Part shown: positions 1 to 7,171 of the stretch, piece after piece | How the letters are laid out: the number at the start of each line of letters is the position of its first letter | Position numbering within the stretch: position 1 is the stretch's first letter | DNA from: Caulobacter sp. Root1455 | GTDB lineage: Bacteria > Pseudomonadota > Alphaproteobacteria > Caulobacterales > Caulobacteraceae | Length of the DNA stretch: 64,000 bases | Assembly: GCF_001426905.1 (NCBI RefSeq) | Contig: NZ_LMFQ01000025.1 | Coordinates: forward strand, 62,001 to 126,000 | Direction of reading: 5' to 3' | The notes under the pieces: model-generated | What the model was told of the DNA's origin: nothing | Databases searched by the model: none | Seen by the model: the letters and a program-made list of their open reading frames with translations, nothing else | Program-made: the position numbers and the translations under genes

Positions 1-1138
1 TGTCGGCGCCTTCGTTTTCATCCTGAACAACTTCGCCTCGCTCAGCGGGATCATCTTCCGCTCGTTCGCCGATCTTGGCGTCACGGCCGGCGGGGGCGGC
101 ATCTCGACTGCGGACCTGCTTCGGCCCGGAAAGCTGGCCGGGGTCGGCTTCACCGCCGCCCATCCGCTGATCGACAAGGCCAGCGACCTGATGGGCTTTC
201 CGGAGTTCTTCGCCAACGCCCTGACCATCTTCATCCTGCTGCTGGCCTGGGTGTTGGTGGTGCTGGCCTTCTTCGTCATGTCGATCCAGATGCTGGTCAC
301 GGTTCTGGAGTTCAAGCTGACGAGCCTGGCCGGGTTTGCGCTGGTGCCGTTCGCCTTCTGGAACAAGTCCAGCTTCCTGGCCGAGCGCGTGCTGGGCAAC
401 GTCATCTCCAGCGGCGTGAAAGTCATGGTGCTGGCGGTGATCGTCGGCATCGGCAACACCTTTTTCGACACCTTCCTGTCGACCCTTGGGCCCGATCCCG
501 ACCTATCAGCGGCCATGACGCTGCTGCTGAGCGCTCTGACGCTCGCGGGCCTTTCGATCTTTGGGCCAGGGATCGCCGCGGGCCTGGTGTCTGGTGCGCC
601 GCAGCTTGGCGCGGGCGCGGCGGTTGGCGCCGCCGCTGGCGCGGCCATGCTCGGTGGCGGCGCGGCGATGCTCGGCGCCAAGGCGGCGGGGATCGCCGGG
701 GCCGGCGGCCTGGCGGCGGTTCGCGCCGGCGCCGCGCTGGGCTCGGGAGCCAGCGCGGCCTATCAACTTCGCCAGGCCACGTCCGGCGCGTCAGGCCTGC
801 AAGGCGTGGCTGCCGGGCTCGGCGGCGTCGGTCGCGCCATGGGTGGAGCGGCGATGGCGGGGATGCGCGACGTCGTCGGACGCGCCGGCGACGCCCTTCA
901 GTCCAGCGCCCAGAGCGGTCGCGCGGCCGCGTGGCGGGCGACGGGCGGCGCAAGTCCGGTCTCCGGCGGGCCGAGCCCCGGCGGCGCGCCTGGCGCGAGC
1001 GATATGCCCCCGCCTTGGGCTCGCGATCTTCACGTCAACCGGTCGCCGAGCCTGGGTCACCACGCGGCCATCCAGACCCTCAAGGACGGCGATCGCCCCG
1101 GCGCGCCGGCCAACCCAGACCTCAGCCAGGAGGACTAA
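1..1138 (+). CDS. trbL: TrbL/VirB6-like conjugal transfer inner-membrane protein (5' end outside window)
   Basis: The frame is open from base 2 to the TAA at 1136-1138, so the true start lies to the left. The visible 378 residues begin with segments typical of TrbL, with long hydrophobic helices (for example around 200-310 and 415-470 in the DNA), followed by a long Gly/Ala-rich stretch and a hydrophilic Pro/Ser-rich tail. TrbL is the polytopic inner-membrane component of the P-type type IV secretion channel. The next gene, trbF, starts 3 bases downstream. The position directly before trbF-trbG-trbI supports the name as much as the sequence does. Confidence 0.85.
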   Translation, partial: VGAFVFILNNFASLSGIIFRSFADLGVTAGGGGISTADLLRPGKLAGVGFTAAHPLIDKASDLMGFPEFFANALTIFILLLAWVLVVLAFFVMSIQMLVTVLEFKLTSLAGFALVPFAFWNKSSFLAERVLGNVISSGVKVMVLAVIVGIGNTFFDTFLSTLGPDPDLSAAMTLLLSALTLAGLSIFGPGIAAGLVSGAPQLGAGAAVGAAAGAAMLGGGAAMLGAKAAGIAGAGGLAAVRAGAALGSGASAAYQLRQATSGASGLQGVAAGLGGVGRAMGGAAMAGMRDVVGRAGDALQSSAQSGRAAAWRATGGASPVSGGPSPGGAPGASDMPPPWARDLHVNRSPSLGHHAAIQTLKDGDRPGAPANPDLSQED

Positions 1139-1141
1139 GTA

Positions 1142-1951
1142 GTGCTCTTCAAGCGAAGCCCTCAGCGTTACGGGCGAACGCCGCCCCCTGAAACGCCCTA
1201 TCAGGTCGCCGGCCAACTGTGGGACGAGCGGATCGGTTCCGCCCGGGTCCAGGCGTACAACTGGCGCCTGGCGTTCTTTGGAGCGCTCACCCTCAGCTGT
1301 GGTTTGGCCGGCGGCGTGATGATGCTGGCCTTGCAGAGCAAGATCACCCCCTACGTCGTCGAGGTCGATCGGCTGGGCGAGGTTCGTGCGGTCGGTCCCG
1401 CCGAGCAGAACTATCAGCCTTCCGATGCTCAGGTCGCCCGCGAGCTGCGCCAGTTCATCGTCAATGTCCGCTCATTGTCCTCGGATGGCGTGGTGGTCCG
1501 CCAGCGTTGGAACCAGGCCTATGACTACGCCACCAAGACCGGACAAGCCTTCCTGGACAGCTACGCGCGCGCCAATGAACCGCTGGCCGGCTTTGGCGAG
1601 AAGACCGTCCTGGTCCAGCCCACCAGCGTGGTGCGCGCGACCTCGACTTCGTTTCAGGTCCGCTGGACCGAGCAGACCTTCGAGCGCGGAGCCCTGGCCA
1701 AGACCGAGCGCTGGACCGCCATCCTGACGCTCAAGCGACAAGCGCCGAAGACCAGGGGCCAGCTCGAGCAAAATCCCCTTGGCCTCTACGTCGATGGTGT
1801 CGACTGGGCCCAGGAGGCCGACAGCGCCGCGGCCACGCCCAGGGCCTCGGACACGCTCGCCCCGCCGCCCGCCGTGGTCGTCGCGCCGCCGCCAGCCACC
1901 GCGCCTGCGCCCCCATCACCCCTCTCGGCTCAGGGAGAAATCCAGCCATGA
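1142..1951 (+). CDS. trbF: TrbF/VirB8-like conjugal transfer protein
   Basis: A 269-residue protein starting with GTG, with AGGAGG-like sequence (CAGGAGGAC) about 10 bases upstream inside the end of trbL. It has one membrane-spanning segment at about residues 45-65 and a VirB8-type periplasmic domain after it (about 75-225). A Pro/Ala-rich tail follows that is not part of the fold. VirB8 proteins are bitopic inner-membrane assembly factors of type IV secretion channels. It overlaps trbG by 4 bases (ATGA), which indicates translational coupling. Confidence 0.9.
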   Translation: MLFKRSPQRYGRTPPPETPYQVAGQLWDERIGSARVQAYNWRLAFFGALTLSCGLAGGVMMLALQSKITPYVVEVDRLGEVRAVGPAEQNYQPSDAQVARELRQFIVNVRSLSSDGVVVRQRWNQAYDYATKTGQAFLDSYARANEPLAGFGEKTVLVQPTSVVRATSTSFQVRWTEQTFERGALAKTERWTAILTLKRQAPKTRGQLEQNPLGLYVDGVDWAQEADSAAATPRASDTLAPPPAVVVAPPPATAPAPPSPLSAQGEIQP

Positions 1952-2931
1952 TCGCCAAGATTCTCATCCCGCTCGTCTGTTCGACGGCCCTGGGCGCCTG
2001 CGCTCACGATAAGGCGCCGCCGCCGGCCATCCAGTATGACCCGGCCAGCTTCGTGGCGGCGAAGGTCGAAGCGGAGCCGCTCAGGCCCGTCCAGATCGTC
2101 GAAATTCCCAAGCCCTTGCCTTTGCCCGGCCAACTGCTGCCGCCGCCCAGCGTCCGTGGCGACGCCGGAACGCCGCGCGCGCGGGTCGATACCGCCAATC
2201 GCGCCGCTACCCAGGAGCCCAGCACGGCGGGCTACATCAACGCCATCCAGGTCTATCCCTGGAGCGAAGGGGCGCTCTATCGGCTCTACACGGCGCCCGA
2301 GCGGATTAGCGATGTCGCGCTCGAACCCGGGGAACAACTGGTCGCTGTCTCCGCCGGGGACACAGTGCGCTGGGTGATCGGCGACACCACGAGCGGGGCG
2401 GGCGAGACGCGTCAGGTCCATGTCCTGGTCAAGCCCTTCGCCGCGGGCCTTTCCACCAACATGGTCATCACCACCGACCGTCGGGCCTACCATCTGGCGC
2501 TGGCCAGCACCGACGCCACCGCCATGGCGGCGGTGTCCTGGAGCTATCCTCAAGACCGATTGATCGCGCTCAAGCTCCAGAATGCGCAGGCCGAAGCGGC
2601 CGCGCCGGTCGCCGATCGCGTGGCGGTGGACGCGATCCAGTTCCGGTACGCCATCAGCGGCGACAATCCGCCCTGGCGGCCGGTGCGCGCCTGGGACGAC
2701 GGCGCCAAGGTCTATATCGAGTTTCCCGCCCGTCTCGACCAAGGCGAGGCGCCGCCGCTGTTCGTCGTCGGCCCGCTCGGCGAAAGTCAGCTGGTCAACT
2801 ACCGGGTGAGGGGCTCCCACTACATCGTCGATCGGCTGTTTGGCGTCGCCGAACTGCGTCTGGGCCAGAACCCCCAGCAAGTCGTGCGGATCAGCCGATC
2901 TGACGACCCGGCCAAGGCGCAGCGGCCATGA
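1948..2931 (+). CDS. trbG: TrbG/VirB9-like conjugal transfer protein, probable lipoprotein
   Basis: A 327-residue protein. The N-terminal signal ends in LGAC, a lipobox with Cys17, so an outer-membrane-anchored form is likely. The rest has the two-part VirB9 build: an N-terminal beta domain (about 95-200) and a C-terminal beta domain (about 235-315) ending in the VirB7/VirB10-contacting part. VirB9 proteins form the outer-membrane core complex with VirB10. The start overlaps trbF by 4 bases and the stop overlaps trbI by 4 bases. Confidence 0.9.
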   Translation: MIAKILIPLVCSTALGACAHDKAPPPAIQYDPASFVAAKVEAEPLRPVQIVEIPKPLPLPGQLLPPPSVRGDAGTPRARVDTANRAATQEPSTAGYINAIQVYPWSEGALYRLYTAPERISDVALEPGEQLVAVSAGDTVRWVIGDTTSGAGETRQVHVLVKPFAAGLSTNMVITTDRRAYHLALASTDATAMAAVSWSYPQDRLIALKLQNAQAEAAAPVADRVAVDAIQFRYAISGDNPPWRPVRAWDDGAKVYIEFPARLDQGEAPPLFVVGPLGESQLVNYRVRGSHYIVDRLFGVAELRLGQNPQQVVRISRSDDPAKAQRP

Positions 2932-4190
2932 TCGGAGAGGGCCATGACGCCCCGAGCGCTGGCGGCGACCCGGGACAGGGCGCCGACGTCAAGGCTGCGG
3001 CCGACACCTTGCGCTTGAGGGCAAGGACCCGCCCGGTCGTTCGCTTTCGGCGTGGATTGCTGATCGGCGCGGCGGCCGTCGGCGCGGTCGGTCTCACCGC
3101 CTTCGCCTGGCTGGCGCTCAGTCCTCGGGCGATCCGTCTGGCCGGACCGGCGCAGGAGCCGGCCGCGGACGATCGCCGAGCGCCGGCCAATGCGGTCGCG
3201 TCCTTGCCCAGCGACTACACAGCCCAGCGGACGGTCCCGATGCTTGGGCCGCCTCTGCCGGGCGATCTTGGCCATGCGGTCGTCGATCAGGAACGCCGGC
3301 GTCTCAGTGAGGGGAGCGGTGCGGAGCAGGCCGAGCGGTCAGCGGCCCAGCAGGCGGCGGAGGCCGAGCGCCAAAGGCTGGCCGCGCAGACCAAGCAGGC
3401 GCGCGAGGCCGGCGTGATGATCCAGACCGCATCGCCGTCGTCGCTGGCGAGCACGGCGCCCGCCGCGCCCGTCCAGCTTTCGGCGCCGGGCGTTACCGGC
3501 TTTCCCGCGGAGGCCCCAGCCTCGGTCGATGATCCCAACCGTCAGCAACAGAAGGCGGCGTTCCTGGAGCGGACGCCGTCGGCTGGGCCGAGCGCCGACC
3601 GGCTGGCGCCGCCGGCCTCGCCCTACGCCGTAATGGCCGGCAGCGTGATCGCCGCCAGCCTGATCACGGGCCTCAATTCGGACCTGCCAGGCCTGGTGAC
3701 CGCCCAGGTCACCGAGAATGTGTTCGACAGCGTCAGTGGGCGGTTTCTTTTGATCCCCCAGGGTTCGAGGCTGATCGGCAGCTATGACAGCGTGGTGGTG
3801 TTTGGGCAGAGCAGGGCGCTCGTCGTCTGGCAGCGGCTGATTCTGCCCAATGGCGCATCGATCGTCCTGGACAACCTGCCGGCCACCGACGCGGGCGGCT
3901 ATGCGGGCCTGTCGGACAAGGTCGATTTTCATACCTGGCGACTGCTCAAGGGCGTGGCGATGTCGACCCTGCTGGGCGTCGGGACCGAGCTTAGCCTCGG
4001 TGGGGATGAGAGCGATCTTGTTCGCGCCATTCGCCAGTCCACCCAGCAAAGCTCGGCCCAGGCCGGCCAGCAGATCGTCTCCAAGCAACTGGACGTGCAG
4101 CCGACCCTGCAGGTCCGCCCTGGGTGGCCGCTACGGCTCGTCGTCCACAAAGATCTCATCCTGCGCCCCTGGCCCGACTCAAGGAGGTAG
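2928..4190 (+). CDS. trbI: TrbI/VirB10-like conjugal transfer protein
   Basis: A 420-residue protein with a cytoplasmic N-terminus, one membrane segment at about residues 42-65, a long Ala/Pro/Gln-rich periplasmic linker (about 70-225) and a C-terminal VirB10 beta-barrel domain (about 230-415) containing the typical stretch FLLIPQGSRLIGSYDS. VirB10 spans both membranes and gates the transfer channel. It is coupled to trbG by a 4-base overlap. The stop is 4 bases before the next small gene and overlaps its ribosome binding site (AAGGAGG). Confidence 0.92.
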   Translation: MIGEGHDAPSAGGDPGQGADVKAAADTLRLRARTRPVVRFRRGLLIGAAAVGAVGLTAFAWLALSPRAIRLAGPAQEPAADDRRAPANAVASLPSDYTAQRTVPMLGPPLPGDLGHAVVDQERRRLSEGSGAEQAERSAAQQAAEAERQRLAAQTKQAREAGVMIQTASPSSLASTAPAAPVQLSAPGVTGFPAEAPASVDDPNRQQQKAAFLERTPSAGPSADRLAPPASPYAVMAGSVIAASLITGLNSDLPGLVTAQVTENVFDSVSGRFLLIPQGSRLIGSYDSVVVFGQSRALVVWQRLILPNGASIVLDNLPATDAGGYAGLSDKVDFHTWRLLKGVAMSTLLGVGTELSLGGDESDLVRAIRQSTQQSSAQAGQQIVSKQLDVQPTLQVRPGWPLRLVVHKDLILRPWPDSRR

Positions 4191-4194
4191 CCCC

Positions 4195-4473
4195 GTGAAG
4201 CTCGCGAAACTTCCCGACAGGAACCCAGTCCGGCTGACCATCAGCGTGATGCCGGAGCTCAACGCCGCATTGAACGCCTATGCCCAGGCCTACCAGGCCG
4301 CCTACGGCGAGCCGGCCGCGGTCGCCGACCTGATCCCCTTCATGCTGGAGGGCTACCTCGAGAGCGATCGCGATTTCGCCAAGGCTCGCAAGTCGCACCC
4401 GGGATCCGGCGCCCCAGACGCTGCGCAGGCGCGTGGGGCGTCGAAGGCCATGGCCGGGAAGGGCGCGTCATGA
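4195..4473 (+). CDS. DUF2274 family protein of conjugative elements
   Basis: A 92-residue protein starting with GTG behind a strong AAGGAGG site with a 7-base spacer. A longer reading in the same frame begins inside trbI, but the site and overlap pattern make this start much better. The protein has a basic N-terminus (KLAKLPDRNPVRLTI) and a helical body, in line with DUF2274, a small family regularly encoded right after trbI in alphaproteobacterial ICEs. Its function is unknown. The stop overlaps the next start by 4 bases. Confidence 0.85.
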   Translation: MKLAKLPDRNPVRLTISVMPELNAALNAYAQAYQAAYGEPAAVADLIPFMLEGYLESDRDFAKARKSHPGSGAPDAAQARGASKAMAGKGAS

Positions 4474-4880
4474 ACCGGTTGGTGATTGGTGTCTTCCGCC
4501 TAGCGAAGGATGGTGGATGGGAGGGCGAGATTCGCAGCCTCCTGATGAACCTCAAGGTGCGGCTGGCGCCGAATGACGATCGGTCAAACGACAACGCTCC
4601 AGCGTTCCATGTCATGACGGGACAGGTTCGCATCGGCGAAGCTTGGGAGGGGCGCTGGGGCGCCCAACGCTCCCACGTCTTCTATCGGGTCAGCCTCGAC
4701 GATCCGTTTCTCCCTGGACCGCTTTCAGCGGCGCTATTCCCTCGCGAGGAGGGCGACGCCGCCCAACTGGTCTGGATGCGGCCCAAGGAGGGGGGATCGG
4801 ACGACCGTTCCGGCCCGATGATCACCTCCTCATCCGATCTCCGGAACCGCGAGGAGAGCGATGTCGGCGGGCCGGGCTGA
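4470..4880 (+). CDS. DUF736 family protein
   Basis: A 136-residue protein whose first 110 residues match the DUF736 pattern: an initial strand, a G-E-I-R-S-L core, then a V-R-I-G-E-A-W block and a D-D-P-x-x-P-x-x-A-x-L block. DUF736 proteins are found in mobile elements of alphaproteobacteria and have no established activity. The last 25 residues are polar and less typical. The gene is coupled to the DUF2274 gene by a 4-base overlap and ends in TGATG, where the next gene starts. Confidence 0.8.
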   Translation: MNRLVIGVFRLAKDGGWEGEIRSLLMNLKVRLAPNDDRSNDNAPAFHVMTGQVRIGEAWEGRWGAQRSHVFYRVSLDDPFLPGPLSAALFPREEGDAAQLVWMRPKEGGSDDRSGPMITSSSDLRNREESDVGGPG

Positions 4881-5149
4881 TGGGGGGCGTCGGGCCAGGG
4901 CGGGCGTCGTCTGGACGACAAGGTCGCCAGTTCTCAGAGGAGTTGGTCAAGGACGCCCAGCGATTGTTTGAGGCCCGATGCGGACGGCCCGTCACGCCTG
5001 ATCAAGCGCGAGTCATGTTGGGGGCTCTGACTGAGTTCGCTCAAATTCTCAGTAGAGAAGGGTGTGCATTCTCTCCTGCGCGAACCGATAGTATTTTTAA
5101 AAATGACGATGGTTCTTTGAGCGGTAATTGCATCAATGAAAGGAAGTAG
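4880..5149 (+). CDS. Small hypothetical protein of the conjugative element
   Basis: An 89-residue reading that begins at the ATG in TGATG, one base overlapping the DUF736 stop. The core (FSEELVKDAQRLFEAR, then TPDQARVMLGALTEFAQIL) looks like two amphipathic helices, and similar short proteins sit before recombinases in related ICEs by my recollection. The best Shine-Dalgarno (GAGGAGAG, 4851-4858) serves an ATG at 4861 in another frame that stops after 36 codons. The start is therefore uncertain and a small frameshift in the N-terminal part is possible. No function can be assigned. Confidence 0.6.
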   Translation: MGGVGPGRASSGRQGRQFSEELVKDAQRLFEARCGRPVTPDQARVMLGALTEFAQILSREGCAFSPARTDSIFKNDDGSLSGNCINERK

Positions 5150-5330
5150 TCATCGCACGATAATCTGTCTTTGATGCGCGGTGAGGCCCGGAATATCGCG
5201 TCTGGAAGCGTTCGATTATTGATTGAGACTCGCGCTTTGGTAAGATTCCCGGGTTGGTTAGGCGAGGGCGCCTCGCTGTGCGCGCGCTCTGACCTTGTCC
5301 GTCCCGAACGAAAAGTGCAGGAGCGCTCGC
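5150..5330 (+). promoter_or_regulatory. A+T-rich upstream region of the recombinase gene
   Basis: These 181 bases hold no convincing gene. The first half is visibly A+T-rich compared with both flanks (TTATTGATTGAG around 5216-5227) and is the likely promoter region of the recombinase. A short inverted repeat (GCGAGG/CCTCGC, about 5262-5276) lies in the leader. A perfect AGGAG at 5319-5323 precedes the recombinase GTG by 7 bases. No -35/-10 pair was good enough to call. Confidence 0.4.
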
Positions 5331-6893
5331 GTGGCGAAATCATCCAGGATCTGGCGTTCGCCGCAGCCGGAGCGGCCGACCCGTCAGCGCGCCGTCATCT
5401 ACGCGCGCGTCTCCTCCAAGGAGCAGGAGCGCGAAGGCTTCTCTATCCCCGCCCAACTCAAGCTTCTCAAGGACTATGCCGACGTCAACGGCGTAACGGT
5501 TGTCGCAGAGCACGTCGACGTCGAGACCGCCAAACAAAGCGGCCGCACGAATTTCTCCGAGATGCTGGCGTTCCTCAGGAAGCACCCGACAGTCCGGATC
5601 CTCCTCGTCGAGAAGACCGATCGCCTCTACCGCAACCTCAAGGACTGGGTGACGGTCGACGAACTCGGCGTCGAAATCCATCTGGTGAAGGAGGGCGTCG
5701 TCCTGTCGAACGATTCGCGTTCGTCCGAGAAGTTCATGCACGGCATCAAGGTGCTGATGGCGAAGAACTATATCGACAACCTGTCGGAGGAGACCCGAAA
5801 GGGCATGATCGAAAAGGCCGAGCAGGGGCTCTGGCCGTCGTTCGCCCCTATCGGCTACCTTAACGTCGAGGGGGCGTCCGGCAAGAAGGTGATCGCTGTT
5901 GATCCCCACCTTGGTCCTTTGGTGGAGCGGCTCTTCGGCTGGTACGCCACAGGTCAGTTTTCCCTGAAGGAAGTCGCCGCCAAGGCGCGGCGAGCCGGGC
6001 TGTCCTATCGCAAGAGCGGAACGGGCGTGGGGATCAGCACCGTGCATACGATCCTGCGCAATCGGATCTACACGGGAGCCTTCGAATGGCTCGGGAAGAC
6101 CTACAAGGGCTCACATGACGCCTTGGTTTCGGAGGACTTGTGGTTCGCCGTTCAGGACGTCCTGGACAATCGCAGCGCCTCCAAGGTGAGGGGCAGCCGC
6201 CACGACTTTGCCTTCACCGGTATGCTGACCTGCGGTCACTGCGGCTGCGCCATGGTCGGCGAGCTGAAAAAGAAGAAGTACATCTACTACCACTGCACCG
6301 GATTTAAGGGAAAATGCGGCGAGCCCTATGTCCGTGAAGAGGTCCTTGAAGAGCGGTTCGCGGGTCTCCTCGCTGAGCTGCGCTTCGACGATGAGGTCTT
6401 CGAGCTCGTGCAACGAGCGCTGAAGGAGAGCTTCGGCGACGAGGTGCGTGAGCGCGCCGCGGCGGTCCAGCGGCTTCAGGCAGAGGCCGAGAGGCTTCGA
6501 AAGCGTATCGAGGCCATGTACGTCGACAAGCTGGACGGAACGGTCGACAGCGGCTTCTTCGATCGCATGGCCGCCCAGTGGCGGGATGAGCAAGCTCGAT
6601 GCATGAAGGACATCGAACGGCACAACCGAGCCGACGATTCCTACATGGACAGCGGAGTGGCTCTGCTGCGTTTGGCCCAGGATGCGCATCGGATATTCGA
6701 GGCGAAGGGTCCTGATGAAAAACGAACTCTTCTAAATTTCGTATTCTCGAACTGCTCGTGGGCCAACGGCGAGCTGTCAGTGGATTTCCGACAACCATTT
6801 GATCTGTTGAGGGAAACGAACCTAAGTCCGGATACGAAAAATCCGGCCGAAGGGCCGGATTTCTCTCAAAACCGGAGGTGGCTCCGCGGGTAG
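5331..6893 (+). CDS. Large serine recombinase (site-specific integrase of the element)
   Basis: A 520-residue protein. The GTG at 5331 is preferred over the upstream TTG at 5295 because of AGGAG with a 7-base spacer. Domains in order: resolvase/invertase catalytic domain with YARVSS (nucleophile Ser about residue 28) to about 160; recombinase domain about 175-280; zinc ribbon with CGHCG and two later Cys (about 305-340); a long coiled coil (about 365-430); and a C-terminal tail. This is the build of large serine recombinases that integrate and excise elements without tRNA-like cores. The last codons (WLRG and the TAG) are encoded by the 3' end of the convergent tRNA-Asn gene, and the tRNA terminator lies in codons shortly before. 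Confidence 0.93.
   Translation: MAKSSRIWRSPQPERPTRQRAVIYARVSSKEQEREGFSIPAQLKLLKDYADVNGVTVVAEHVDVETAKQSGRTNFSEMLAFLRKHPTVRILLVEKTDRLYRNLKDWVTVDELGVEIHLVKEGVVLSNDSRSSEKFMHGIKVLMAKNYIDNLSEETRKGMIEKAEQGLWPSFAPIGYLNVEGASGKKVIAVDPHLGPLVERLFGWYATGQFSLKEVAAKARRAGLSYRKSGTGVGISTVHTILRNRIYTGAFEWLGKTYKGSHDALVSEDLWFAVQDVLDNRSASKVRGSRHDFAFTGMLTCGHCGCAMVGELKKKKYIYYHCTGFKGKCGEPYVREEVLEERFAGLLAELRFDDEVFELVQRALKESFGDEVRERAAAVQRLQAEAERLRKRIEAMYVDKLDGTVDSGFFDRMAAQWRDEQARCMKDIERHNRADDSYMDSGVALLRLAQDAHRIFEAKGPDEKRTLLNFVFSNCSWANGELSVDFRQPFDLLRETNLSPDTKNPAEGPDFSQNRRWLRG
6837..6862 (-). terminator. Intrinsic terminator downstream of tRNA-Asn, inside the recombinase coding region
   Basis: A 10-bp stem, AAATCCGGCC (6839-6848) with GGCCGGATTT (6853-6862), and a 4-base loop. 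Read on the minus strand it is followed by a run of T (6841-6837), so it terminates transcription leaving the tRNA gene. It lies entirely within the last codons of the recombinase frame. Confidence 0.75.
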
Positions 6894-6953
6894 GATTCGA
6901 ACCTACGACCAGCCGGTTAACAGCCGGCTGCTCTACCACTGAGCTACCGCGGA
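6879..6953 (-). tRNA. tRNA-Asn (anticodon GTT), CCA encoded
   Basis: The reverse strand folds into a full cloverleaf of 75 bases. Acceptor TCCGCGG pairs with CCGCGGA, the D arm contains AGCTCAGTGGTAGAGC, the anticodon stem GCCGG/CCGGC carries CTGTTAA with anticodon GTT, and the T arm contains GGTTCGAATCC. The discriminator is G and CCA is encoded. It overlaps the recombinase stop region by 15 bases tail to tail and is the probable attachment site of the element. Confidence 0.97.
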
Positions 6954-7019
6954 ACAGGTCGCCTCAGGAAGAGGCCGGGTGATAGCCGCCGATTTGACTC
7001 GGTGCAAGCGCATTCGGAC

Positions 7020-7050
7020 AAAAAAACAGCCCGGCTTGCGGCCGGGCTGT
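7020..7050 (-). terminator. Terminator of the GH3 gene
   Basis: A 10-bp stem, ACAGCCCGGC (7026-7035) with GCCGGGCTGT (7041-7050), followed on the minus strand by seven T. It lies about 120 bases beyond the glycosidase stop codon. Confidence 0.8.
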
Positions 7051-7110
7051 GGAAAGTCAGTGATGGTGGGGTGTCTTCAAGAAAGACCAGTCGAAATTGG
7101 GTCTTTATGG

Positions 7111-7125
7111 TTAATCAGGCCTTAA
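7111..7125. promoter_or_regulatory. CtrA-box-like sequence TTAA-N7-TTAA
   Basis: TTAA (7111-7114) and TTAA (7122-7125) are separated by exactly 7 bases, the spacing of the CtrA recognition sequence of Caulobacter. It sits in a small A+T-rich patch that also carries inverted arms TCGAAATT (7091-7098) and AATTTCGA (7124-7131). It lies between the glycosidase stop and its terminator, with no gene start next to it, so a regulatory role is doubtful. Confidence 0.35.
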
Positions 7126-7171
7126 TTTCGACTGCGACCAATTGGCTCCCGAGGGCTTGCTCGGCCTTTGT

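Larger units (their letters stand above)
1..6893. mobile_element. Right-hand part of an integrative conjugative element (Trb-type transfer genes plus serine recombinase)
   Basis: Six conjugation-type genes (trbL tail, trbF, trbG, trbI, DUF2274, DUF736), a small unknown gene and a large serine recombinase run in one direction and stop at a tRNA-Asn gene on the opposite strand. Beyond the tRNA the genes are ordinary chromosomal ones. The 5.05-5.26 kb stretch is clearly richer in A+T than the surroundings. The left end lies outside the window, so the size and the second attachment site are unknown. That this is an ICE rather than a remnant is inference; the visible transfer genes are intact. Confidence 0.8.
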
